Below are positions 15,583-23,319 of a stretch of 37,053 bases of DNA, piece after piece. Location of the stretch: contig JASBUS010000063.1 of assembly GCA_030147745.1 (NCBI GenBank), positions 1 through 37,053 of the forward strand. Reading direction: 5' to 3'. Position numbers and translations under genes: made by a program. Positions within the stretch are counted from its first letter, which is position 1; every line of letters begins with the position of its first letter. The DNA is from Alphaproteobacteria bacterium (GTDB lineage Bacteria > Pseudomonadota > Alphaproteobacteria > Micavibrionales > Micavibrionaceae). Under the pieces are notes generated by a model. The model was not told where the DNA came from and did no database searches. It was given only the letters and a program-made list of their open reading frames with translations.

Positions 15583-16235
15583 TGACGAATACTGCTGTCG
15601 TGCCAGAGGTCGAGCTTATCGACTTTAGTAAAATTGATCTATTAGAAGCGACAGGTGCAAAGCCTGAGGTTGTTAAAATCTCAGAAGATGACGGCTTCTT
15701 TTTAAATGATCGTTTTTCTAATGATTTTCGTATTCGTAAATCTGTTTACGACATGATGAAGGCTGCGCAAAAACATTTGCCTGAAGGTTTTCATTTCATG
15801 ATTTATGAGGCTTATCGACCACTTGCACGTCAGGTTGAGCTTTGGGGCATGGCGGAAGCCTATATCAAAGAAAAATATCCTGCGCTGACAGGCCAAAAGC
15901 TGCATGACTTGATGGAGACATTTGTTGCTGACCCTTATAATGGGATTGGTAGCGGTCATCAGGCGTGCTGTGCTATCGATATCTCTTTATGTGATGCAGA
16001 TGGTAAAGAATATGACATGGGGTCTGGCTGTCAGGAAATTTGCGAGGAAGCAAATACATTAAGCCCAAATATCTCTGACGCAGCAAAACGTCACCGTCAG
16101 ATTCTGGTTGGCGCACTTGAAAAAGAAGGCTTCATTAATTATGGCTCTGAATGGTGGCATTATAGCTATGGTGATCACCAATGGGCTTATTTGGTTGGTG
16201 AAACTGAGGCGTTATTCGGCCCTATAGATATTTAA
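15582..16235 (+). CDS. D-alanyl-D-alanine dipeptidase, VanX/DdpX-type (M15D)
   Basis: A 217-residue zinc peptidase. Zinc ligands fit VanX: H126 and D133 (SGHQACCAID, spacing 7) and H193, with the catalytic base E190 in SEWWHYSYGD (spacing 3); the transition-state arginine is R79 in EAYRP. These enzymes split D-Ala-D-Ala in the cytoplasm; there is no signal peptide here either. In vancomycin-resistant bacteria VanX removes the dipeptide with VanH and VanA, but neither is present, so a role in D-alanine recovery from the wall (as for DdpX) is more likely. ATG overlaps the stop of the GNAT gene. Confidence 0.92.
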   Translation: MTNTAVVPEVELIDFSKIDLLEATGAKPEVVKISEDDGFFLNDRFSNDFRIRKSVYDMMKAAQKHLPEGFHFMIYEAYRPLARQVELWGMAEAYIKEKYPALTGQKLHDLMETFVADPYNGIGSGHQACCAIDISLCDADGKEYDMGSGCQEICEEANTLSPNISDAAKRHRQILVGALEKEGFINYGSEWWHYSYGDHQWAYLVGETEALFGPIDI

Positions 16236-16263
16236 CGATAGCGATAATAGATTTTATAAGAAA

Positions 16264-17259
16264 TTAAGGGCGCGCAGATGGATTTTGCGGGCCTTTTTTC
16301 TTGTCAGCCAATTGTGACCATTTTGTCAGATCAACCTCAATCGGGTGCTTATAGCTTGCTTGACCAGTTAAAATAATTTGTTCATTAGCCGCGTCAAATT
16401 TCAAATGCTGTACTCCGCCGACAAAGCCGTTATGTTGCTCTGGTGGGTATGGGAATAAATTGTTGAACTCATCTTTCAAGCTTGGGAAGGCTGTTTTGTT
16501 TTTAAGTTTCCAATAAGGAATGACTGAACAATTGGCGGAACCGCAGGCAATATCTTCATCAACGCCAATAATTGGTAAAAAGACGCGCGTCATGGTGTCA
16601 TATTGCGCGACTTCTGATTTTACGGTCGCCATAATGCCTTCATGTGAAAACTTCTTTGATTGAGCAAGGTTCGCGAGCTTATTAAAATCAGGACGCATAT
16701 TTATTAAAACATCTTGGTTTTTAAGTTCGACTACGTAATTAATAATGCGCGGCGCATAATAAGCAGGTTTAACAATATCTGAAGGCTTTATCTGTAGCGC
16801 TTCCGCCAGCAAGCTGTAGAATTTAGGGCTTTTGACTTCTTGCATTTCCGTTACGGCAGGCATTTTTAATGAAATATCGTTGCCCTTGATTGTCGCAATA
16901 AAGCTGTTCTCGCTATTGATTGCATATTTAGGGTTTAGTTTAAACGTGATTTCACGGCCTTTTCTAAAATCTGGATATTTAATCGCCAGTAATTCAGCGG
17001 CAGCAACAGTCGCATGGCCACATACATGGTTTTCTAAGCCATCTGGTGAAAAATGTCTTATTTCAAAAATATGCGGGTCATTTGTTGGGCGTACAAATGA
17101 GGTCATGGGGCTAGCCAGTTCCTTCGCGCATTTGCCCATGGTGATATCGTCTAAGAAATCATTAATTAGGCAAATCGTCGCCGGATTACCTAGAACATTC
17201 ATGCCGTTTTTTGTAAAGGCGTTGACTTGATGGAATTCTAGTTTATCTGGCTGTGTCAT
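16264..17259 (-). CDS. PhzF-family protein with an altered active-site motif
   Basis: A 331-residue member of the PhzF/diaminopimelate-epimerase-like fold, with two similar halves. N-terminal half: HQVNAFTKNG, NVLGNPATICLI, FEIRHFSPDGLENHVCGHATVAAAE. C-terminal half: IGVDEDIACGSANCSVIPYW. In PhzF the catalytic Glu is in a conserved S-E-T stretch before the first FV; the matching place here reads A-S-P-M-T-S-F, so M52 replaces it. Many family members are isomerases of unknown substrate. It starts four bases after the condensing-enzyme stop, with AAGGTG as ribosome-binding site, so the two form an operon. Confidence 0.88.
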   Translation of the reverse strand: MTQPDKLEFHQVNAFTKNGMNVLGNPATICLINDFLDDITMGKCAKELASPMTSFVRPTNDPHIFEIRHFSPDGLENHVCGHATVAAAELLAIKYPDFRKGREITFKLNPKYAINSENSFIATIKGNDISLKMPAVTEMQEVKSPKFYSLLAEALQIKPSDIVKPAYYAPRIINYVVELKNQDVLINMRPDFNKLANLAQSKKFSHEGIMATVKSEVAQYDTMTRVFLPIIGVDEDIACGSANCSVIPYWKLKNKTAFPSLKDEFNNLFPYPPEQHNGFVGGVQHLKFDAANEQIILTGQASYKHPIEVDLTKWSQLADKKKGPQNPSARP

Positions 17260-17263
17260 GGCT

Positions 17264-18385
17264 TTACACCTTCTTCACAATCACTGAGCCCACCGAATAA
17301 CCTGCGCCGAAAGAGCAGATCACGCCAAGGTCACCGCTTTTTAGGTCGCGGTTATGTTTGTTAAAGGCGATGATTGAACCGGCGGAGCTGGTATTTGCGT
17401 ATTCATCAAGAATTACGGGCGCTTCTTCGGTTGATGGGTCGCGGCCAAGGACTTTACGGCTGATCAGTTCGTTCATGTGTAAATTCGCTTGGTGCAGCCA
17501 CATGCGCGTTAATTTATCAGCTTCGATGTTGTTGTCATTTAAATGCTGTAAAATGATTTCGGCCACCATTGGGGTGACTTCTTTGAAAACTTTACGGCCT
17601 TCTTGCAGGAATAATTTATCGTCTTTGCCTATACCTTCTGGCGCCGTGCGGTTTAAGAAGCCGAAATTATTACGAATATTGTTAGAGAATTGGGTCTTTA
17701 GGCACGTGCCAACAATCTCAAAAGCGTTATCTGATGTGCAGCTGTCTTTGCGTTCCAAAATAATCGCTGTGGCCACATCACCGAAAATGAAATGGCTGTC
17801 ACGATTACGGAAGTTGAGGTGCCCTGAACAAATTTCAGGGTTCACGACCAACATTGCGCGGGCATTACCGGCGCGGATCATATCAGCGGCGGTTTGGATG
17901 CCAAATGTTGCTGATGAACAGGCGACATTCATATCAAAAGCAAAGCCATCAATGCCAAGAGCATTTTGGACTTCGATAGCGACGGCAGGGTAAGCGCGCT
18001 GTGAATTTGAACAAGCAAGCAATACGCCATCAATGTCCGCGGCGGTTTTATTCGCGGCTTTTAACGCGTCTTTTGCGGCATTGACGGCAATTTCGGCTAA
18101 GATCGACAATTCGTCATTGCTACGCTCTGGGATGCGCGGCGCCATAATTTCAGGGTCAAGAATTGAGTCTTTTTCAATGACGTGACGTGATTTAATACCA
18201 GAGACTTTTTCAACAAATTCGGCGCTTGAATATTCGAGGGCTTCGATTTCACCCGCCTCAATTTCGGCCTGATGCGCGGCATTATAGTGGTCAACATATT
18301 GGTTGAACGCGGTGACGAGCTCTTCATTGCTAATTGAATTTGGTGGAGTATAAAGGCCAGTGCCGCTGATGACGATGTCAGTCAT
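17264..18385 (-). CDS. Beta-ketoacyl-ACP synthase III-like condensing enzyme
   Basis: A 373-residue thiolase-fold enzyme of the FabH/KASIII group, longer than classical FabH (about 320) because of an extra segment at 28-55. The Cys-His-Asn triad is complete: C156 in [11 protein letters not shown]298 in [11 protein letters not shown]331 in [37 protein letters not shown] and the C-terminal [14 protein letters not shown] are typical. Such enzymes condense an acyl-CoA (or acyl-ACP) with malonyl-ACP; the chain length used is unknown. It is first in a two-gene operon with the PhzF-like gene and has a good promoter just upstream (18433-18462). It is not next to plsX, where the housekeeping fabH usually sits. 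Confidence 0.92.
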   Translation of the reverse strand: MTDIVISGTGLYTPPNSISNEELVTAFNQYVDHYNAAHQAEIEAGEIEALEYSSAEFVEKVSGIKSRHVIEKDSILDPEIMAPRIPERSNDELSILAEIAVNAAKDALKAANKTAADIDGVLLACSNSQRAYPAVAIEVQNALGIDGFAFDMNVACSSATFGIQTAADMIRAGNARAMLVVNPEICSGHLNFRNRDSHFIFGDVATAIILERKDSCTSDNAFEIVGTCLKTQFSNNIRNNFGFLNRTAPEGIGKDDKLFLQEGRKVFKEVTPMVAEIILQHLNDNNIEADKLTRMWLHQANLHMNELISRKVLGRDPSTEEAPVILDEYANTSSAGSIIAFNKHNRDLKSGDLGVICSFGAGYSVGSVIVKKV

Positions 18386-18432
18386 GAATTTTTCCCATTT
18401 AACGCTTATTATTGTTCTTTTGTAAAGAAGGC

Positions 18433-18462
18433 ACTATAGCGCGCTAAGCTACCGCTTGCCAA
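18433..18462 (-). promoter_or_regulatory. Sigma-70-like promoter of the KASIII-phzF operon
   Basis: On the minus strand: -35 TTGGCA (plus 18457-18462), 18-base spacer, -10 TATAGT (plus 18433-18438). Both hexamers match five of six consensus bases. The expected start lies about 40 bases before the ATG at 18385. Confidence 0.55.
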
Positions 18463-18583
18463 GGGGGAAATAGCGATTATTCAGCACGGGTGCGTTTATC
18501 GCGCGTGATTCGCGGTTAAGTCTTTATTTTTATATTAGAAAAACCATTTTAATGCTTGTTTACAATGGGTTGAAGGGGGCGGT

Positions 18584-18612
18584 TTGACAGCGGTTTTTTT
18601 ACGTCGCAAAAT
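18584..18612 (+). promoter_or_regulatory. Sigma-70-like promoter of the exported orphan at 18634
   Basis: -35 TTGACA (18584-18589, perfect), 17-base spacer, -10 CAAAAT (18607-18612). The leader is about 15 bases, and GGAGGG lies eight bases before the ATG. Confidence 0.5.
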
Positions 18613-18633
18613 ACCGCAACGGAGGGTCGGATC

Positions 18634-19137
18634 ATGCATAATTTAATCGCTATTCGCTTAGGCTTACCGCGTTGCTTATTTAGTCTCATTATTTTGCTCA
18701 CGCTTTGGAGTGGCTTTGGACATATGGCGCGCGCGCAAGACCAAGTCGCGCCAGAAGTTATGGCCTTCGCCCGTGAAATTTCCAAAAGCTGCCCGCATCA
18801 ATGGGAAGAGCAAGCCTGTTTGAGCGATGTTTCGGCGTCGACTTTGGTATTAGCCGCGAATTATGCGGGCGATTTACAAAGTAACGGTATGATTGGCGCG
18901 GTTGAACAAATTAAACAGCACTGCGCCGCTGCAACGGCCGCAACACAAGGTACATATCCCGCCTATGCCATGAAAAGCGCCTTTACTGAATGCGCCAATA
19001 AAATTTATGACGTCTCCGAACAAACCAGCATTAAACCAGACTTATCACATTACCAATTATTAATCGGCGCAATTTGGTGCATGAATAAAGATAGCCAATG
19101 TAAAACGATCGAAGATCAAATGGGTACGTTTCAGTGA
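18634..19137 (+). CDS. Exported cysteine-containing protein of unknown function
   Basis: A 167-residue protein that I do not recognise. Residues 1-34 form a signal peptide (CLFSLIILLTLWSGFG core, cleavage near ARA-Q). The mature part has six cysteines (SKSCPHQW, QACLSDV, KQHCAAA, TECANKI, IWCMNKD, QCKTIED), which could form three disulfides in the periplasm, and is otherwise Ala-rich and helical. It has a strong ribosome-binding site (GGAGGG) and its own promoter. It converges on the sulfotransferase gene with 13 bases between stops. No domain name can be given. Confidence 0.82.
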   Translation: MHNLIAIRLGLPRCLFSLIILLTLWSGFGHMARAQDQVAPEVMAFAREISKSCPHQWEEQACLSDVSASTLVLAANYAGDLQSNGMIGAVEQIKQHCAAATAATQGTYPAYAMKSAFTECANKIYDVSEQTSIKPDLSHYQLLIGAIWCMNKDSQCKTIEDQMGTFQ

Positions 19138-19150
19138 TTGGTACTTATCC

Positions 19151-20269
19151 TCAATACCCCCATAATTTTGCGGCGGTGGTGGTTTCTTCTTTGATGATGT
19201 CGCGCTCTTCGGCGTTTAGGGTGGTTTGGTAATAAGCGGGGGCTTTGATGTAGTCGGCCCATAATTTGCGCGTGCGCGCGGGGGTGGAAATCTCGGCGAA
19301 ATCGGCGATCATTTTGAGCATTTCATCACTTTCTTCGCAGAAATCTTCATAGCGATAGATGAATGTGTTGTCTGCATTGACGTAGCGGTCATAAACAAAA
19401 TTGTAAATATAGCTCCAATAACGCGCATAGCCGCGGAGGATATGACCCTGTTTGAACAGGTCGCTAATCGATTTATATGTTGCTTCATCATATAGATGGA
19501 TGGGGCGAATATCGTGGCCAAATTCAAAATGGCCGACGCGCTGTAAATGTTTTTGGGCGCGTTTGTCGTTTTCGGTCATGGCTGTGAAATGTTTATGCTG
19601 ACGATAGAGCGATTCGACATGGGTAATCGGGTCGCGCACCGGAATAAAGAATTTCGCATCTGGATTAAGCTTGGTGATGTAATCAATGCGGGCGATGTTG
19701 TAATTATCCTTTGCCAAATAGCGTTTGCGGCCAGATTGTAGCATGAGCTTTTTAATATGGTCGCTATAAAATTTTTCAAAAACCGGTTGGGTCGCATCGG
19801 CATTTAAAACCTGACATTGGCCACTTTGATGAATGAACGGGAAAAAATGCATCCAGAGCACTTCTTCCATAGCCTCAGGGCTGTCAGCATTGACGAGCAG
19901 GCCGTCGCCGTGAAAGCGCTCTTCGGGGCGGCCAGCTTTCATGAACATCATCTTTTGCATGACGCGCCATAAATATGGCGTGAAGATGAAGGGGAAGTCA
20001 CTATATTTATGCGAGACGAAATCTTTATGATCCGCCAAGAATTCTAGCAAAATGGTTGAGCCTGAGCGCGCTAAGCCGCAGACATAAACGGGCGCTTTGA
20101 TTTTCAGGGGCTCTAAATCAAATTCGAGGACCTTGCTTTCAAAATTGCCAAGGCGTGTCCAAAATTGCGGATGATTGCTGACAAGGCCGTTAAACCAGTG
20201 CCGCTGCATGGAGATTAGCTTCTTGTGCTTTTTATTTTGCCGATGTGCTGTGCCTGTCGAATTGACCAT
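19151..20269 (-). CDS. Sulfotransferase-family protein
   Basis: A 372-residue protein with the two PAPS-binding signatures of sulfotransferases: the 5'-phosphosulfate loop GLARSGST (65-72) and the 3'-phosphate site FIPVRDPITHVESLYRQH with R212 and S220. The family moves sulfate from PAPS to hydroxyl or amino groups of lipids, sugars or small molecules. There is no signal peptide or membrane segment, so it acts in the cytoplasm or at the inner membrane face. No PAPS-forming genes (cysN, cysD, cysC) are in the window. The first 20 residues are basic and could be trimmed if translation starts at a later Met (M21). Confidence 0.88.
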   Translation of the reverse strand: MVNSTGTAHRQNKKHKKLISMQRHWFNGLVSNHPQFWTRLGNFESKVLEFDLEPLKIKAPVYVCGLARSGSTILLEFLADHKDFVSHKYSDFPFIFTPYLWRVMQKMMFMKAGRPEERFHGDGLLVNADSPEAMEEVLWMHFFPFIHQSGQCQVLNADATQPVFEKFYSDHIKKLMLQSGRKRYLAKDNYNIARIDYITKLNPDAKFFIPVRDPITHVESLYRQHKHFTAMTENDKRAQKHLQRVGHFEFGHDIRPIHLYDEATYKSISDLFKQGHILRGYARYWSYIYNFVYDRYVNADNTFIYRYEDFCEESDEMLKMIADFAEISTPARTRKLWADYIKAPAYYQTTLNAEERDIIKEETTTAAKLWGY

Positions 20270-20606
20270 ATCGCCCCGTGAAGAATTGCGGAATAGAAAT
20301 GAGATATAATGCCCCCGTGCTTAAGCAAGAGTTTAGCGGAATTTAAAACAAAAAAGAATAGCGAAACATAATTATCTTGACTTTACCATAACTTCTGTGC
20401 GAGGGTGCGCACGCAGTTAGTATGATGAAAAACTGATATAAGCGAGCTTTAGCTACCACAGAGTGTAGCGTTAAGGTGTGATCCGGCAGCCTCAAAAAGA
20501 TGTCCCCCCTTGGAGAAAGTTCGATTTTAGTACGCATTCTATTGATGGCAAAGTTGATGCATGATGCATAGCTTTAATGAAACGAACTTTTGAAAGAGCA
20601 ATCTTG
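20270..20606. other. Long upstream region and probable 5' leader of the DEAD-box helicase gene
   Basis: 337 bases without a supported gene. It contains two hairpin candidates: CTGTGCG with CGCACGCAG around 20394-20418, and GCTAC/GTAGC at 20452-20469 extended by CTTTA/TTAAG. TATAAT occurs at 20304-20309 without a good -35, and TTGACT at 20377 without a good -10. A long structured leader is known for cold-shock DEAD-box helicase mRNAs; an unannotated small RNA is the other reading. A 64-codon minus-strand frame (20343-20537) has no support. Confidence 0.45.
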
Positions 20607-22520
20607 ATGACCGAATTTAACAATTTTGGCCTTGCACCCGCATTGGTGCAGTCCCTCTCTGCAATGAATTTTACAACGCCAACGCCAATTCAGGCACAGG
20701 CAATTCCTTTGGTCCTTAGCGGCCGCGATGTTTTGGGTTCAGCCCAAACGGGTACAGGTAAAACAGGCGCCTTTGCGATTCCTTTGATTAACATGTTACT
20801 TGAAAACACAGACGGTATGGCGCTTGTCCTTTCACCGACACGTGAATTGAGTAAACAAATTATGGATGCGATGCAGGAAATGATCCCACCGAAATGTGGT
20901 TTCCAAAGCGCGCTTCTTATTGGCGGTGAACATATGGGCCGTCAATTTGACCAATTGCGCCGTAACCCACGTTTGATCGTTGGTACTCCAGGGCGCGTTC
21001 ATGACCATTTGCGTCGTGGCAGCTTGAAACTTGAAGATACACGTTTCCTTGTGCTTGATGAAACAGACCGTATGCTTGATATGGGTTTCAGCATTCAGCT
21101 TGATGAAATCGCAGAATATATGCCAACAGATGGCTCACGTCAGACCATGATGTTCTCGGCAACATTGCCACATAACATTATGCGTATGGCTGATAAATAT
21201 TTGAGCAACCCTGAGCGCATTGAAATTGGCGCAAGCAACAGTGTTGCACAGAATGTTCAGCAGGACGTGATGCATGTTCAACAAGACAAAAAATATAAAA
21301 CATTGCTACACGAATTAAACACACGTGAAGGCAGTATCATCGTTTTCGTGAACACAAAGCGTGAGAGCGAGCAATTAGCGAAAAAATTGAAAGATGACGG
21401 CCTAAGTGCAGAAGCAATCCATGGTGATTTGCGTCAGTTCCGCCGTGAGAAAATCGTTAAAAAATTGCGTGCTGATAAATTCCGTATCTTGGTGGCAACG
21501 GATGTTGTTGCGCGTGGCCTTGATGTGCCGCATATCGCGCATGTAATCAACTATGACTTACCGATGATGCCAGAAGATTACATCCACCGTATTGGCCGTA
21601 CCGCGCGTGCGGGTGCGGTTGGTCAGGCTCTATGTTTGGTTAGCCCACGTGATAGCCGCCGTTGGAGCGCGATTTTACGTTTGATCGACCCAGAAAATGA
21701 CAATAACGCCAAAAAAGGTGCACGTAATGGTCAAACATCACGCCGTGCCCATATGGATCAAAAGCGTCAATCTGGCAAGAAACGCGATTTTGGCCGTAAT
21801 GATTTTGGTAAGAAAGACTTTGGCGGCAAGAAATTTGCGGGTAAGAAAAAGTCATATGATGATGGTTTCGGCGCAGCGAAGGGTAAAGATTCTTACAAGC
21901 CAAAACAACGTGATGATTGGTCGGATCGTCCAGAGCGTTCAGAACGCCCTGACCGTGGTGATCGTTTTGAGCGTCAAGATCGCAAAATGGATCGCGGCCC
22001 AAGAGATGGTCAATTTAAAGATTCGTTCAAAGGTAACAAATCAAAAGACGGCTTTAAGTCAAAATCTCGTGGTGACTGGTCAGACCGTCCGGCGCGCAGT
22101 GAACGTTCAGACCGTAGTGATTGGTCGGATCGTCCAGCACGTGGCGAGCGTTCAGATCGTCCACAACGCGGTGATCGTTTCGAACGCACAGAAAAGCGCG
22201 GCGAATATAAAGATACATTTAAGTCACATAAGTCAAAAGACGGTTTCAAGCCTAAGCCACGCGGCGAATGGGTTGAGCGTTCAGATAAATCAGGTGAACA
22301 ATCATCTGGTGAATTTAAAGCGAAGCGCCCAATGGGCAAAAAATCTGGTGGTTTTGATAACGGCCGTCCAGCATTTAAAGATGGCGGTAAGAAGCCATTT
22401 GCAGCGAAAGGCAAAAAGCCGAATGGCGGTAACCGTGATGGTGCACGTCCAAATAAAGGCTTTAAAAAAGGTGGCTCTAAGCCATTTGGTCAAGGTAAGC
22501 CAAACCGTCACGCCGCATAA
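20607..22520 (+). CDS. DEAD-box ATP-dependent RNA helicase with a long basic repetitive tail (DETD variant)
   Basis: A 637-residue RNA helicase. Core motifs: Q motif FNNFGL...PTPIQ; motif I SAQTGTGKTG with K52; Ia PTRELSKQ; Ib TPGRVHD; motif II reads DETD (151-154) in place of DEAD; III FSATLP; V ATDVVARGLDVPHI; VI HRIGRTARAG. The core ends near residue 370. The remaining 265 residues are a disordered tail rich in Arg, Asp, Ser, Lys and Gly with imperfect repeats, the kind that binds RNA and can promote condensates. I chose ATG 20607 rather than 20577 because GAG lies eight bases upstream and the family N-terminus begins there. Likely role: mRNA decay, ribosome assembly or cold growth. Confidence 0.94.
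   Translation: MTEFNNFGLAPALVQSLSAMNFTTPTPIQAQAIPLVLSGRDVLGSAQTGTGKTGAFAIPLINMLLENTDGMALVLSPTRELSKQIMDAMQEMIPPKCGFQSALLIGGEHMGRQFDQLRRNPRLIVGTPGRVHDHLRRGSLKLEDTRFLVLDETDRMLDMGFSIQLDEIAEYMPTDGSRQTMMFSATLPHNIMRMADKYLSNPERIEIGASNSVAQNVQQDVMHVQQDKKYKTLLHELNTREGSIIVFVNTKRESEQLAKKLKDDGLSAEAIHGDLRQFRREKIVKKLRADKFRILVATDVVARGLDVPHIAHVINYDLPMMPEDYIHRIGRTARAGAVGQALCLVSPRDSRRWSAILRLIDPENDNNAKKGARNGQTSRRAHMDQKRQSGKKRDFGRNDFGKKDFGGKKFAGKKKSYDDGFGAAKGKDSYKPKQRDDWSDRPERSERPDRGDRFERQDRKMDRGPRDGQFKDSFKGNKSKDGFKSKSRGDWSDRPARSERSDRSDWSDRPARGERSDRPQRGDRFERTEKRGEYKDTFKSHKSKDGFKPKPRGEWVERSDKSGEQSSGEFKAKRPMGKKSGGFDNGRPAFKDGGKKPFAAKGKKPNGGNRDGARPNKGFKKGGSKPFGQGKPNRHAA
21912..22262 (+). repeat. Tandem repeat coding for the helicase tail
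   Basis: Two imperfect units begin at 21912 (DDWSDRPERSERPDR) and 22071 (GDWSDRPARSERSDR), each ending in a SKDGFK-K-R block (NKSKDGFKSKSR and HKSKDGFKPKPR). The first unit is 159 bases; the second is longer by an inner copy of DWSDRPARGERSD. The pattern points to in-frame duplication. Confidence 0.75.
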
Positions 22521-22554
22521 ATCAGCTTTTATCTGATATAAATTAACGTTTTTG

Positions 22555-22588
22555 TTACGCCCTTTATTAATAATGATAAAGGGCGTAA
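22555..22588. repeat. Perfect 13-base-pair hairpin without a U tract
   Basis: The left arm is TTACGCCCTTTAT (22555-22567), the loop is TAATAATG, and the right arm is its exact complement (22576-22588). It lies 35 bases after the helicase stop and 50 bases before the next gene. The 3' flank is AATATTTATGG, not a T run, so it may be a 3'-end stabiliser, an atypical terminator or a regulator site. Confidence 0.7.
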
Positions 22589-22639
22589 AATATTTATGGG
22601 CTCATTTTCGCGCAAGATCGCGCATTAAAGGTGTATTCT

Positions 22640-23269
22640 ATGGTTAAATCGTTGTTGTTAAATGTAATCTGCCTTTTGGCTTTGGCGCTGGGCGCCGCGC
22701 AGAATGCTTCCGCGCAGGAGGCCGCAGAATCTGATCAACCGCCTGAGAATTACATTTTGTCTAATGATGGTATAGATCTGGTTGTGCCAATGGCCTATAT
22801 GGACCCTGTTTATCATTATTCTAAACAGCAAGTCTGGGTGTATTTGTCTTATCCTGATTTTCAGGTGCTCGATATTGAAAACCGCGAATTGGCCGAAAAA
22901 ATGGCGGCGGGTGAAATCATTGATATGATTGTCAGCAAAGTGCCCGAAGGCAAAGAAAAGGCTGTGGCGCTGTCCAAAGCATTGAAGTCAAATAAGGCCG
23001 ACCATAAGGTTGGCGATGAATTTGGCCTGACGCATTATCAGCAAAGTAACGAGGCTTTGGCGCATTTATCCGATATATGGGTTGATCCAGCGGGGGAAGG
23101 GTCCTATATCATCTGTAATGAAGGGGATAAAAGCACCTGTACGCATTATCTTTATCTCGATAATTTCTATATGCTGATTTTCTATCCAAAGTCCGAATTA
23201 CAGCATTGGGCAAAGATTAAAGAGCAATCGACCGCGGTTTATAACCACTTTAAAAACCCTGAAAATTAA
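22640..23269 (+). CDS. Exported protein of unknown function
   Basis: A 209-residue protein that I do not recognise. Signal peptide 1-26 (SLLLNVICLLALALGAA, cleavage near ASA-Q). The mature part is acidic, rich in Tyr and Asp, with one likely disulfide (IICNEGDKSTC). The stretch VPMAYMDPVYHYSKQQVWVYLSYPDFQVLD and the alternating hydrophobic C-terminus suggest a compact alpha/beta domain. ATG 22640 is chosen because AAAGGTG lies six bases before it; an upstream in-frame GTG at 22631 is part of that ribosome-binding site. The gene lies between the helicase and a small membrane protein, with no obvious functional link. Confidence 0.85.
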   Translation: MVKSLLLNVICLLALALGAAQNASAQEAAESDQPPENYILSNDGIDLVVPMAYMDPVYHYSKQQVWVYLSYPDFQVLDIENRELAEKMAAGEIIDMIVSKVPEGKEKAVALSKALKSNKADHKVGDEFGLTHYQQSNEALAHLSDIWVDPAGEGSYIICNEGDKSTCTHYLYLDNFYMLIFYPKSELQHWAKIKEQSTAVYNHFKNPEN

Positions 23270-23319
23270 GTTTAGATTTGTTATTGCTTTTGCCTGTGTT
23301 GCTCTGTTAAAAAAACACC

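Noticed and set aside
15582-16235. Vancomycin-resistance cassette
   Set aside because: Only the VanX-type dipeptidase is present; no VanH, VanA/B or VanRS genes are nearby.
17358-17993. 211-codon antisense frame inside the KASIII gene
   Set aside because: Shadow of a gene with a complete catalytic triad on the other strand.
20377-20405. TTGACT as -35 of the helicase promoter
   Set aside because: No acceptable -10 at 16-18 bases distance.
20343-20537. 64-codon minus-strand frame upstream of the helicase
   Set aside because: No ribosome-binding site; it lies in the probable leader and has no protein-like pattern.
21697-22536. 279-codon frame in another phase over the helicase tail
   Set aside because: It arises from the biased repeats of the tail; the helicase frame is continuous with the conserved core, and this one starts inside it.
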